From: Nonomuraea aurantiaca
GTDB lineage: Bacteria > Actinomycetota > Actinomycetes > Streptosporangiales > Streptosporangiaceae
Direction of reading: 5' to 3'
Length of the DNA stretch: 64,000 nt
NCBI RefSeq assembly: GCF_020215705.1
Contig: NZ_JAIWNB010000026.1
Span: 101,347-165,346, forward strand
Shown here one piece after another: positions 17,817 to 28,388 of this stretch. The position numbers and the translations under genes were made by a program. Position 1 is the stretch's first letter. Every line of letters begins with the position of its first letter. The notes under the pieces were generated by a model. That model saw only the letters and a list, made by a program, of their open reading frames with translations. It was not told the DNA's origin and did not search any database.

Positions 17817-18488
17817 TTAAGAGGTGGCGCGGCTGACGATGCTGATCGAGCCGGGCGGCAGCGGCCTGGCGTAACTGGCCGTCCATCTGCCGCCCTGGAT
17901 CCGCTCGAAGGACAGCAGCCGCCCGTCGGAGGCGCGGTAGTCGGCGAAGTCGAGCAGCCCCCGCTCGGCGTTGCCGGTGTTGCCCTCCGACCTGAACGCG
18001 GCGGTGCCCCGCTCGATCGGGTGGAACTCGACGCCCTCCATGATCAGCATGCTCTTGGCCGGCACCATGCCCTCGGTGGGCACCTCGGTCCAGATGAGCA
18101 CCTCCAGATGCGACGGCTCGCCCTCGGCCGTGCCCTGCCGCGCCTCCACCGACAGCCACTGCATGCGGCGGGAGCTGTCACGCAGCCGGTATTCGACCCA
18201 CTGCATGCCCTGCCACGAGATGTACATGGCGCCGAGCACTCGCGCGGGCGATCCGTGCACCTCTATCCGGTCGCCGACCTTGATGGTGCGGGGATCGACA
18301 TAGTCGGATCCGGCGTACCCGGGCATGCTCACCGGTGCCGGCAGCGGGGCCTCGGTGGCCGCGATCTCGACCGGCTGTGCGGTCGTGCGGCCCTTCCTGT
18401 CCTGGCGCATGGTGGCCAGGAAGGCACCCAGCAGCAGGAGGACGGTGGCGACGCTCAGCCCGAGTACGACCACGAAGGTCATGCTCAT
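17817..18488 (-). CDS. DUF4178 domain membrane protein
   Basis: A 223-residue protein with one N-terminal membrane helix (TFVVVLGLSVATVLLLLGAFLA) followed by a domain with KVGDRIEVHGSPARVLG, WVEYRLRD and WLSVEARQG, typical of DUF4178. The function is unknown. It is convergent with the lysozyme-like gene, with only a few bases between the two stop codons. Confidence 0.75.
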   Translation of the reverse strand: MSMTFVVVLGLSVATVLLLLGAFLATMRQDRKGRTTAQPVEIAATEAPLPAPVSMPGYAGSDYVDPRTIKVGDRIEVHGSPARVLGAMYISWQGMQWVEYRLRDSSRRMQWLSVEARQGTAEGEPSHLEVLIWTEVPTEGMVPAKSMLIMEGVEFHPIERGTAAFRSEGNTGNAERGLLDFADYRASDGRLLSFERIQGGRWTASYARPLPPGSISIVSRATS

Positions 18489-18566
18489 CGATCAGCTCGC
18501 TCCACTCGCGGTCTGCCTCAGCAAACGCCGTTATCAACTTATGTGTGCCCTGCTTCGCGGGGGATC

Positions 18567-19637
18567 CTACTGGAGGCGGCGCACCGCCGCACTGATGCGT
18601 TCATCAGTGGCGGTCATGGCGATACGGATATGCCGTCCACCTGCCGAACCGTAGAATTCCCCCGGCGCAACCAAAATACCGATTTCGGAGAGCTTACTGA
18701 CCTGTTCCCAAGAACTGGTCCCGTCCGTCGCCCAGAAATACAGGCCGGCGGTCGAGTGCTCGATGCTCCAGCCCGCCTTCTCCAGCACCGGCCGCAGCTG
18801 GACGCGCCGCCTGGCATAGCGCTCGCGCTGCTCCTCGGCGTGCGCGTCGTCGCCCAGCGCGGCCGTCATGGCGGCCTGTACGGGGGCCGGCATGAGCATC
18901 CCCGCGTGCTTGCGGATCTCCAGGAGCCGCTTGACCAGAGCCGGGTCGCCGGTCACGAACCCGGCGCGGTAACCGGCCAGGTTGGAGCGCTTGGACAGCG
19001 AGTGGACCGCGAGCAGCCCCTCGTGGGAGCCCTCGCAGACGTCGGGATGCAGGATGGAGACGGGTCGCTCCTCCCAGCCCAGCTCGATGTAGCACTCGTC
19101 GGAGGCGACGACCGCGCCGCGCTCGCGCGCCCAGGCCACCACCTTGCGCAGGTGCTCGACGGGCAGCACCCGGCCCGTGGGGTTGCCGGGCGAGTTGACC
19201 CAGACGAGGTCCACGTGCTGGGGCCCCAGCGCGAGCAGGCCGTCGGAGGCCGTCGCCTCCGCCCCGGCCAGCCGGGCGCCCACGTCGTAGGTGGGATAGG
19301 CCAGCTCGGGGAAGACGACCCGCCGGGCGCCCAGGTAGCTGGGCAGCCAGGCGACGAACTCCTTCGAGCCGATCAGCGGCAGCACGTCGCGCGGCTCGAC
19401 GGTGACCTCGTGCCGGCGGCGCAGCCAACCGGCGGCGGCCTCCCGCAGCGCCTTCGTCCCGTGGGTGAGCGGGTAGCCGGGGCTGTTGGCGGCCTCGACG
19501 AGCGCGCTCTGGACGAGCGGCGGCACCGGGTCGACGGGCGTGCCGACCGACAGGTCGACGATGCCGTCGGGGTGCGCCAGCGCACGCGCCTTGTACGGCT
19601 CCAGCCGGTCCCAAGGGAAGTCGGGCAGGTTGTTCAC
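18567..19637 (-). CDS. dapC: N-succinyl-diaminopimelate aminotransferase (DapC)
   Basis: A 356-residue fold-type I PLP aminotransferase. It shows the VNSPGNPTGR and DECYIEL segments, the PLP Lys in VHSLSKRSNLAGYRAGF and the C-terminal Arg in GRHIRIAMTAT. It is the actinobacterial DapC form that starts NNLPDFPWDRLEPYK. It transaminates N-succinyl-2-amino-6-ketopimelate, the step between DapD and DapE encoded 2-3 kb away. GTG 19637 has TGGAGA upstream. The ferredoxin gene lies 104 bases upstream on the same strand, a standard actinobacterial pairing. Confidence 0.92.
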   Translation of the reverse strand: MNNLPDFPWDRLEPYKARALAHPDGIVDLSVGTPVDPVPPLVQSALVEAANSPGYPLTHGTKALREAAAGWLRRRHEVTVEPRDVLPLIGSKEFVAWLPSYLGARRVVFPELAYPTYDVGARLAGAEATASDGLLALGPQHVDLVWVNSPGNPTGRVLPVEHLRKVVAWARERGAVVASDECYIELGWEERPVSILHPDVCEGSHEGLLAVHSLSKRSNLAGYRAGFVTGDPALVKRLLEIRKHAGMLMPAPVQAAMTAALGDDAHAEEQRERYARRRVQLRPVLEKAGWSIEHSTAGLYFWATDGTSSWEQVSKLSEIGILVAPGEFYGSAGGRHIRIAMTATDERISAAVRRLQ

Positions 19638-19741
19638 GGTTCTCCAGGTATCAGGCGTGCACGTCCACAGCCGATCAGGCGTGCGCGCCGTACGCCCGGC
19701 AGCGGGGCCCGCCGTTCGGGCGCCCCGCTGCTGGGTGCGGG

Positions 19742-20068
19742 CTAGTGCTCTTCGGCCTGCGGCGGCAGCGCGGCGACGACCGGGTGATCCTTGTCGATCT
19801 TGCCGACCTTGGAGGCGCCGCCGGGCGAGCCCAGGTCCTCGAAGAAGTCGACGTTCGCCTTGTAGTAGTCCTTCCACTGCTCGGGAAGGTCGTCTTCGTA
19901 GAAAATGGCCTCGACGGGGCACACTGGCTCACAAGCGCCGCAGTCCACGCACTCGTCGGGGTGGATGTAAAGCATGCGCTCGCCCTCGTAAATGCAATCA
20001 ACGGGGCACTCCTCGATGCACGCCTTGTCCAGGACGTCCACGCAAGGCTGCGCGATGACGTAGGTCAC
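19742..20068 (-). CDS. fdxA: 7Fe (3Fe-4S/4Fe-4S) ferredoxin
   Basis: A 108-residue ferredoxin with CVDVLDKACIEECPVDC and CVDCGACEPVCP, the cysteine spacing of a [3Fe-4S] plus [4Fe-4S] protein, and an acidic C-terminus. It is a soluble electron carrier. GTG 20068 is preferred because AAGGAG lies upstream; the longer reading starting MPWCGEKE has no such site. It is probably transcribed with dapC. Confidence 0.9.
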   Translation of the reverse strand: MTYVIAQPCVDVLDKACIEECPVDCIYEGERMLYIHPDECVDCGACEPVCPVEAIFYEDDLPEQWKDYYKANVDFFEDLGSPGGASKVGKIDKDHPVVAALPPQAEEH

Positions 20069-20171
20069 CTCGAGCTCCTTCTCTCCGCACCATGGCATGA
20101 CTCTGACGGCGGTCCGCTAGCCCTAGTATTGCCGTGCTTGCCAACTGGCCGGAACGGAGGGTGGCAAACTC

Positions 20172-20399
20172 GTGGCGGCTCGCCTGGTGATCGCGATCAC
20201 AACCGCGGACGTCGGCGCCCGGATCACCACCCGCAGGCGGGTTCCGGAAGGCTTCCGTGACGCCGTCGGGATTCTCGAATCCTGGGACGGCGGCGTGCTG
20301 CGTGTCCGCAAGAGGGACGGCACTCTGGTGGAGATCTCCGAGGAGGCGCTGGTGGCGGCCAAGGTCGTTCCGGCCGCGCCTCCTCGACCTGAACGGTAG
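20172..20399 (+). CDS. Stand-alone SH3-like domain protein (N-terminal domain of Rv0428c-type acetyltransferases)
   Basis: A 75-residue protein: VGARITTRRRVPEGFRDAVGILESWDGGVLRVRKRDGTLVEISEEALVAAKVV. As I recall, this beta-barrel segment is the N-terminal part of Rv0428c-like GNAT acetyltransferases, where an acetyltransferase domain follows. Here a TAG stops the frame at 20399 and the next gene is a lipoprotein. GTG 20172 has GGAGGGTGG ~10 bases upstream. It is divergent from fdxA. Confidence 0.55.
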   Translation: MAARLVIAITTADVGARITTRRRVPEGFRDAVGILESWDGGVLRVRKRDGTLVEISEEALVAAKVVPAAPPRPER

Positions 20400-20419
20400 T
20401 AACGGCGAGTATTCGTTCT

Positions 20420-21481
20420 GTGACCGTACGTACCTGCGCCGCCGTAGCCGCCCTTATCGCCAGCGCCGGATGCGGCGCGTCGTCGTCCCCGGCCGAGAAG
20501 CCGCTTCCGCCGGTGAACGTCAAGGCCGCCTCCATGAAGCAGGGTTTCACGACCCTCGACAACCTCGCCGCGACCGCCAAGCGGGAAGGCTCGCTCACCG
20601 TGATCGGGCTTCCCCGGGACTGGGTCAACTATGGCGCGATCATCGACACCTTTACCGACAAGTACGGCATCAAGGTCAATGAGCTCGAGCCCGGCGCCAG
20701 CAGCCGGCGCGAGATAGAGGCCGCCGCCCAGCTCAAGCCCGATGTGTTCGACCTGACCCTCGACGTCGCGGTGGCCGAGGCCGCCAAGTTCGCCCCGTAC
20801 AAGGTGCAAGGCTGGCAGGACCTGCCCGATCACATCAAGGACCCCGGCGGCGCCTGGTACGGCGTCTACGGGGCCTACATGTCGCTCGGCTACGACCCGC
20901 GCAAGGTCCCCGCTCCTGCCTCCTTCGCCGATCTGGCCGCCAAGCCGGGCTACCTGGTCGCGCTCGACGGCGACCCGCTGCACTCGGCGGCGGCCTTCGA
21001 CGGCGTGATGGCCGCCTCGCTGGTGTCGGGCGCGCCACAGCCGCAGCGCGGTGTCGAACTGTTCGCCAAGCTCAGGCAGGCGGGCCGGCTCACTGACCCG
21101 GCCAAGGCCAACGTGATCGTGGACTGGGACCACCTCAACGCCGCCCGCAGCGCCCGCGACGCGGAGGCGTGGAAGGTGACGATTCCGCGTGACGCGCCGC
21201 TCGGCGATTACCACGTGCAGGCGATCAGCAAGGACGCGCCGCATCCCGCCGCGGCCCGTCTCTGGCAGGAGTTCCTGTTCTCCGACGAGGGCCAGAACCT
21301 CCTGCAGAAGGGCTGGGCCCGCCCCGCCCGAGGGGAGGCGATGCTGATGCGCGGCACGCTCGACGCGGAGCAGGCCGGCAAATTGCCCGTCGCGCCCGGA
21401 CCGCCGGTGCTCCTCACGATTCCGCAGACAGATGCCGGAAAGGTCTATCTGCGGAGGCGTTGGACGCAAAGTGTGCGATGA
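20420..21481 (+). CDS. Solute-binding lipoprotein (iron/polyamine/thiamine ABC type)
   Basis: A 353-residue exported protein. The signal peptide MTVRTCAAVAALIASAGC ends in a lipobox (ASAGC), then a periplasmic-binding fold: GSLTVIGLPRDWVNYGAIIDTFTDKYGIKVNEL, KPDVFDLTLDVAVAEAAKF and SLGYDPRKVPAPASFADL. This is family 1/8 (extracellular polyamine, iron or thiamine binding). No permease or ATPase gene is adjacent. Its start is 20 bases after the SH3-like gene, so the two may be co-transcribed. Confidence 0.75.
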   Translation: MTVRTCAAVAALIASAGCGASSSPAEKPLPPVNVKAASMKQGFTTLDNLAATAKREGSLTVIGLPRDWVNYGAIIDTFTDKYGIKVNELEPGASSRREIEAAAQLKPDVFDLTLDVAVAEAAKFAPYKVQGWQDLPDHIKDPGGAWYGVYGAYMSLGYDPRKVPAPASFADLAAKPGYLVALDGDPLHSAAAFDGVMAASLVSGAPQPQRGVELFAKLRQAGRLTDPAKANVIVDWDHLNAARSARDAEAWKVTIPRDAPLGDYHVQAISKDAPHPAAARLWQEFLFSDEGQNLLQKGWARPARGEAMLMRGTLDAEQAGKLPVAPGPPVLLTIPQTDAGKVYLRRRWTQSVR

Positions 21482-21583
21482 GACCATTGTGACTTGATAT
21501 GTCGCGGAGACAATCAACCTCTAAAGTGAACAGACAGCACGGCCACAGGGGGCCCGATGTCTGACGAATGAGAGCTGATCGTC

Positions 21584-22360
21584 TTGCGATACGACACACC
21601 GAGCTTGGAGCGGTGGAGCAGTCGCGCCTACGACGGCAGTTTCGGCTACGTCTCGACGCAAGGCGCGCCTCTGGTGGACCTGCTCGATCCGCGGCCGGGA
21701 GAGCGCGTGCTCGACCTCGGCTGCGGCACCGGAGTGCTGACCGCGCAGATCGCGTCGCGGGGGGCCGACGTCCTCGGGATCGACGGCTCCCCCGCCATGA
21801 TCGAGAAGGCCCTGGCCCTTTATCCGGGTGTCGACTTCATCGTCGGCGACGGGCACGACTTCAGTGTGGCGCTGGCCTACGACGCCGTCTTCTCCAACGC
21901 CGCACTGCATTGGATGAGCCGCGACCCCGTCTCCGTCATCGCCAACGTGCACGAGGCGCTCACGCCCGGCGGCCGGTTCGTGGCCGAGATGGGCGGCGCG
22001 GGCAACTGCGCCGAGCTCACCGCCGCCATGCTGACCGCCTGGCGGGAGTACGGTCTGCGCGAGCCTGACCTGCCCTGGTACTTCCCCACGCCGGCCGAGT
22101 ACGCCCGCCGGCTGGAGCAGGAGGGCTTCGTGGTCCGGCTGCTGGAGTACTTCGACCGGCCGACGCCGCTGGAGGAGTGCCCGCAGGGGGCCGCCGACTG
22201 GGTGCGGATGTTCGCGTCCTCGGTCATCGAAGGGCTGCCGCCGGACATCGTCGAGCCGCTGCTCCAGCGGGTCAACGAGCTCGCCGCACCCGCTCTGCGC
22301 AGGGAGACGGGCTGGATGGCCGACTACGTTCGTCTACGCTTCGCCGCCGTCCGGCGCTGA
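21584..22360 (+). CDS. Class I SAM methyltransferase
   Basis: A 258-residue methyltransferase with RVLDLGCGTGVLTAQIA (motif I), LGIDGSPAMIEKA (motif II) and AVFSNAALHWMSRDPVSVIANVHEALTPGGRFVAEMGG. The FSNAALHWM signature is like trans-aconitate 2-methyltransferase and its relatives, but the substrate is not readable. The start is TTG 21584 with GAGAG upstream. The 155-bp gap after it holds the presumed promoter of the following operon, with TTGCCG and TATGGT as weak box candidates at 22388-22407. Confidence 0.8.
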   Translation: MRYDTPSLERWSSRAYDGSFGYVSTQGAPLVDLLDPRPGERVLDLGCGTGVLTAQIASRGADVLGIDGSPAMIEKALALYPGVDFIVGDGHDFSVALAYDAVFSNAALHWMSRDPVSVIANVHEALTPGGRFVAEMGGAGNCAELTAAMLTAWREYGLREPDLPWYFPTPAEYARRLEQEGFVVRLLEYFDRPTPLEECPQGAADWVRMFASSVIEGLPPDIVEPLLQRVNELAAPALRRETGWMADYVRLRFAAVRR

Positions 22361-22514
22361 TACGTAGTGGATGATGCGTAGGGGAGTTTTGCCGGACTAT
22401 GGTCTGTTCGTGGGCGGCGGGAAGAGTGGCGGAAGAGAGTAAGGCTGCACCGCTGACGAAGTTGAGGAGCCTTGCGACGACACGGCGGCGTGAGGGGCTG
22501 GTGAACGGAACGGG

Positions 22515-24572
<2,058 letters not shown>

Positions 24573-24575
24573 GCC

Positions 24576-26396
24576 GTGCCGCGGCTGGCGATCGCCCCGG
24601 ACTTCCCCCGGGACCTCAGCGCACTGGCACAGCCGGTGCGCAGGGACGCCGTGGTCGCACTCCGCCGCCTGCTGCTGAACGTCTCGGGCGCCCCGCACCC
24701 CGAGCGGGTCAGGGGCGCCAGGGATCCGCGGGTCGCCACGCTTCGCCTTACGTCGGGCCATCGGGGCGTGGTGGTGCGTCAGCGGGACGTGTACTGGCTG
24801 CGTACCGTGCTCCCGGATCCCGAGGCGTGGTCGTACGCGCAGCGCTACCGCTACGGGATCAACCCGGTGATCGGCGTCGTCGAGGAGTGGGACGCCGAGG
24901 CGCTCGAACGGGTCGAGCCCGCGTTACGGCGATCGGCGAGTGCTTCGGGGCTGTTCGCCCCGATCTGCGATGGTGATCTGCTCGCGCTGGGCATCGACGT
25001 ACTCGCGCTGCCGCTGGTACGGCTCATCAGCACCGAGGCCGACGTGGAGGCGCTCGAACCGCTGCTCCCCCCGACCCAGCACGTGCCGCTCGCGGTGCTG
25101 GCCCGGGGCGGCTCGCTCACCGAAGCCTGGCGGGAGCTGGACGCCTGCCGCGCCACGGACGAGGACGCCGACCGGATCGATGTAAACGACTTCTACGCGG
25201 CGCTGCGCCGCAGCCCGGACCGGGCGGTGTTCGTGGCCGACAAGGTGGAGCTGGAGCGGGTGCTCGACGCGCCGGAATGGTGCGCCTTCCCGCGTCCGGA
25301 ACAGCACCGGCTGGCCCGCGCCGCGCGCTACGAGCACCCGGTGCTGGTGATCGGCGGGGCGGGCACCGGCAAGACGATCATCGCGCTGCACCGGGCGGCC
25401 CATCTGGCCGCGCACGGGAGCGGGCCGGTGCTGCTGGTGACTTACTCGCAGGGGCTGGGCGAGGACCTGTCCGACCGGCTCGACCGGCTGATCGACGACG
25501 GGGTGACGCGCAAGCGGGTCGACGTGGACAACGCCGAGCGGCTGGCGATGCGCATCGTGGCCGGCGCGGAGGGCCAGCGCCCCGCGCTGATCGGCCCCGG
25601 CGCGCGCACGCTGGCCGAGCTGACCGACGAGGCGCTCCGGCTGCTGTCGAGGGCCACCGGTGACCTGCTCGACGACATCGAGCCGGGCCGCAAGCCGTAC
25701 CGGCACGTCGTGGTGGACGAGGCGCAGGACATCAGCCCGTCGCAGTGGCGGCTGCTGCGGGCGGTGGCGCCGCGGGCGCACGACGACCTGTTCATGGTCG
25801 GCGACCCGCACCAGCGGATCACCGACACGCACGTGACGCTCGGCTCGGTGGGCATCCCCGCCCTGCAGCACACGCTCAAGGTGTCCTACCGGCTGCCGCA
25901 GGAGCTGCTGTCGTTCGCGGTCCGGCTGCGCGGCGGCGGGCCGGTCGACGGGCTGGTCAAGGGCATGTCCCCGCTGTACGGGCTCCGCGCGCTGCGCAAC
26001 GGCGAGCGGCCGGTGCTCAGGGCGTACGACTCGCCGGAGGCGGAGCTGGCCGGGCTGGTGGCCACGGTCGCCTCCTGGCTGGACGACGGCGTCCCGGCCG
26101 ATGAGATCGCCGTCGGCGCGCGCACGCCGAAGCTGGTCCGTGAGGCGCGCAAGGCGCTCGGGCGGGCGGACGTGCGGGTGTCGGCGTTCCAGAACCTGAA
26201 AGGGCTGGAGTTCGAGCGGGTCGCGCTCATCGGCGTGGCGGAGGGCGTGGTGCCCGAACCGCCGCCCGACGAACCGGGGGCCCGGGCGAGAGCATTGCAG
26301 CGGGAACGGAGCATGCTGTATGTAGCCTGCACGCGGGCCCGATCCATGCTCTATATCTCCCATTCAGGAAGAGGTAGCCCTTTTCTGTCGCTCTGA
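24576..26396 (+). CDS. UvrD/Rep-like superfamily 1 helicase with RelE/ParE-like N-terminal domain
   Basis: A 606-residue helicase. Residues ~1-105 (FPRDLSALAQPVRRDAVVALRRLL, VATLRLTSGHRGVVVRQRDVYWL, INPVIGVVEEWD) read like a RelE/ParE toxin fold. A linker domain follows, then the SF1A core: Walker A GGAGTGKT (260-267), Walker B VVDEAQD (Asp381, Glu382, Gln384), FMVGDPHQRI, SYRLPQELL (motif IV), FQNLKGLEFERVALIGV (motif V) and LYVACTRARSMLYI (motif VI). No nuclease motif is visible. It should translocate on or unwind DNA, or displace proteins. It is sandwiched between two paralogous genes on the same strand; the GTG start lies three bases after the first. Confidence 0.85.
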   Translation: MPRLAIAPDFPRDLSALAQPVRRDAVVALRRLLLNVSGAPHPERVRGARDPRVATLRLTSGHRGVVVRQRDVYWLRTVLPDPEAWSYAQRYRYGINPVIGVVEEWDAEALERVEPALRRSASASGLFAPICDGDLLALGIDVLALPLVRLISTEADVEALEPLLPPTQHVPLAVLARGGSLTEAWRELDACRATDEDADRIDVNDFYAALRRSPDRAVFVADKVELERVLDAPEWCAFPRPEQHRLARAARYEHPVLVIGGAGTGKTIIALHRAAHLAAHGSGPVLLVTYSQGLGEDLSDRLDRLIDDGVTRKRVDVDNAERLAMRIVAGAEGQRPALIGPGARTLAELTDEALRLLSRATGDLLDDIEPGRKPYRHVVVDEAQDISPSQWRLLRAVAPRAHDDLFMVGDPHQRITDTHVTLGSVGIPALQHTLKVSYRLPQELLSFAVRLRGGGPVDGLVKGMSPLYGLRALRNGERPVLRAYDSPEAELAGLVATVASWLDDGVPADEIAVGARTPKLVREARKALGRADVRVSAFQNLKGLEFERVALIGVAEGVVPEPPPDEPGARARALQRERSMLYVACTRARSMLYISHSGRGSPFLSL

Positions 26397-26444
26397 TCAC
26401 ATAGTCTGAACTGCGGATATCTTCCCATTGCCGGTTGGACCCCA

Positions 26445-28292
26445 ATGAACCTCAGCCTGAGCGACCTCGCGCCACCGCTGCGCTGGACTTCCCCTGTGCA
26501 GATAGCGCCGATCGTGGAGGAGCCCCAGCTACCCGAGGCATGGTGGCAGACGATCCCCCTCGACCGCGCTTGCGCCGTCATCTCCGCGCAGACCGTGGCG
26601 GGCCATCTCGCCGATCTCGCCGTGGCCTGCTGGGGGCACCTGCTGGTCGGCGACATCCTGCCGCTGCTGCGTTTCTCCGACCCCGCCGAGGCCGAGCGTA
26701 CTCCGGAGATGCTGGGCAAGGACGTGGTGCAGAAGCTGTTCAGCGGGGTGTTCGAGCGGCTGCTCGAACCTCCGTCTGAGCCGGTCGCCGTGTCCGTGGC
26801 GCGGCCGGACAAGCCACTGCCCGAATTGATCGACGGCCTGTTCGCGGCGCTGGACGAGCGGCAGCGGGCCATCGCCCGCGACCGCCTGTACGCCTCGCAG
26901 CGGGCCACGCTGGACGAGCTGGCACAGCGCTTCTCGGTCACGCGGGAGCGGATCCGGCAGATCGAACGCGACCTGCGCGACCATGTCGAAGCCTGGCTGG
27001 GCGGGCCGGACGCGGTCTCGCTCGTCGCGCACGTCACCTGGCTGCGCGGCCGGCTCGGCTCGGCCGTACCCGCCGACGACCTGGCCGCCGCCGTGCCGTG
27101 GCACCGCGGCGAGCTGCGCACGCTGGGCATCCCCGCCTGGCGGTTCGTCCGCACGCTGCTCACGGGGTACGAGCAGGCCGACGGCTGGCTGATCGCGGGT
27201 GGCGCGGACGAGCTGAGGGAGAAGACGCGCCAGCTGTTCACCGACGGGCCGCGGCCGCTCGGCGAGGCCGTCGCCATGGTCACCCAGCTCGGCATCCGCG
27301 AGGACGTGGCCGAGCGGTGGATCCTGGCCGTGCCGCAGCTGCGGGTGCTGGAGCAGAACGTGGTGCCGTGGCCGCGCAGCATCAACGAGAAGGCGGAGGC
27401 GGTCCTGGCGGTGGCCGGGCGGCCGTTGACGCCGGAGGAGATCCAGGAGCGCATCGGCGAGGACTACAGCCTGGTCGGCATCCGCAACCAGCTCACCGCC
27501 GACGAGCGGTTCCGCCGCGTGGACCGGAACAAGTACGGGCTGACCAGATGGGGCGGCGACGAATACCTGGGGATCAGGGAGATGATCGCCAGGGAGATCG
27601 AGCGCGCCGGCGGCGAGGCGTCGGTCAGCACGATCGTCTCGAACCTCACCTCCCGCTACGACGTCAGCGAAAGCTCGGTGCGCGCCTACTCGGGCGGCCC
27701 CGGGTTCGAGCGGACGCAGCGGGGCTGGATCCGGGTGGCGGGCACCTCGCCGACCGGTGAGGCCGAGCCGTACCAGCCGCGCAGGGACGTGTCGGAGACC
27801 CGGCGCAGCTTCCGCAGCCGCGACGGCCGCTGGTGGCACCGCGTCGACGTCAACGCCGAGCACCTGCGGGGGTCGGGGTCGCCGCTGCCTACGGGGTTCG
27901 CGGCGTACCTGGGGATGGCGCCCGGCGGGCAGCTCACGGCCGCGACGCCGTCCGGGGACGTGGTGATCAGCTGGCACAACCAGCCGACCATGGGGTCCAT
28001 CAGGAACGTGCTGGCGGACTTCAAGGCCGGGGAGGGTGACCACGTCTTCCTCACCGTGTCCGACGGGGGCGAGCTGCTGACCCGCTACCTGCCCGCCGCG
28101 GCTCCGGGGATACCGCCGTTGAACCGGGCGCTCTATCTGATCGGCTACACCGCTCCGGTCACCTCGGAGATGGAGGGGCTGCGGCTGATCGGGGCGCGCA
28201 TCGGGTTGCCGGACACGGCGACGCGCGACGAGGTGCTGGCGCGGCTGCGGGAGCGGGGGGACCGGGACATCGTCGGCTTCCTGGGCGGCTGA
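26445..28292 (+). CDS. Helicase-operon protein B: sigma-70 region-4-like HTH plus winged-helix-like segment
   Basis: A 615-residue paralogue of the protein encoded at 22515. It shares the N-terminal domain (MNLSLSDLAPPLRW, PQLPEAWWQTIPL) and the C-terminal ~165 residues (DVSETRRSFRSRDGRWWHRVDV, LPTGFAAYLGMAPGG, HVFLTVSDGGEL, RLRERGDRDIVGFLGG). Residues ~125-185 contain TLDELAQRFSVTRERIRQIE, matching the -35-recognition HTH of primary sigma factors. Residues ~310-440 contain INEKAEAVLAVAGRPLTPEEIQERIG and FRRVDRNKYGLTRWG, the look of a HARE-HTH/winged-helix module, then a second helical repeat. No region 2 is present, so it is not a sigma factor in itself. ATG at 26445; 48 bases after the helicase stop. 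Confidence 0.75.
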   Translation: MNLSLSDLAPPLRWTSPVQIAPIVEEPQLPEAWWQTIPLDRACAVISAQTVAGHLADLAVACWGHLLVGDILPLLRFSDPAEAERTPEMLGKDVVQKLFSGVFERLLEPPSEPVAVSVARPDKPLPELIDGLFAALDERQRAIARDRLYASQRATLDELAQRFSVTRERIRQIERDLRDHVEAWLGGPDAVSLVAHVTWLRGRLGSAVPADDLAAAVPWHRGELRTLGIPAWRFVRTLLTGYEQADGWLIAGGADELREKTRQLFTDGPRPLGEAVAMVTQLGIREDVAERWILAVPQLRVLEQNVVPWPRSINEKAEAVLAVAGRPLTPEEIQERIGEDYSLVGIRNQLTADERFRRVDRNKYGLTRWGGDEYLGIREMIAREIERAGGEASVSTIVSNLTSRYDVSESSVRAYSGGPGFERTQRGWIRVAGTSPTGEAEPYQPRRDVSETRRSFRSRDGRWWHRVDVNAEHLRGSGSPLPTGFAAYLGMAPGGQLTAATPSGDVVISWHNQPTMGSIRNVLADFKAGEGDHVFLTVSDGGELLTRYLPAAAPGIPPLNRALYLIGYTAPVTSEMEGLRLIGARIGLPDTATRDEVLARLRERGDRDIVGFLGG

Positions 28293-28294
28293 CG

Positions 28295-28375
28295 TCTGGT
28301 CCTCTCTTTGGTCGTCTCTTTGGGCGTCTGGGGTTCCTCGGAGGCTTTCTCGGAGGCTTTCCTTGGAGGCCGGGG
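28295..28375. repeat. Short 12-nt-period tandem repeats before the cysS-like gene
   Basis: Two tracts stand side by side: GGTCCTCTCTTT / GGTCGTCTCTTT / GGGCGTCTGGGG and TCCTCGGAGGCTT / TCTCGGAGGCTT / TCCTTGGAGGCC. They fill the gap between the helicase operon and the next gene. No hairpin terminator was seen. Confidence 0.5.
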
Positions 28376-28388
28376 CTAGGCTCGGGGG

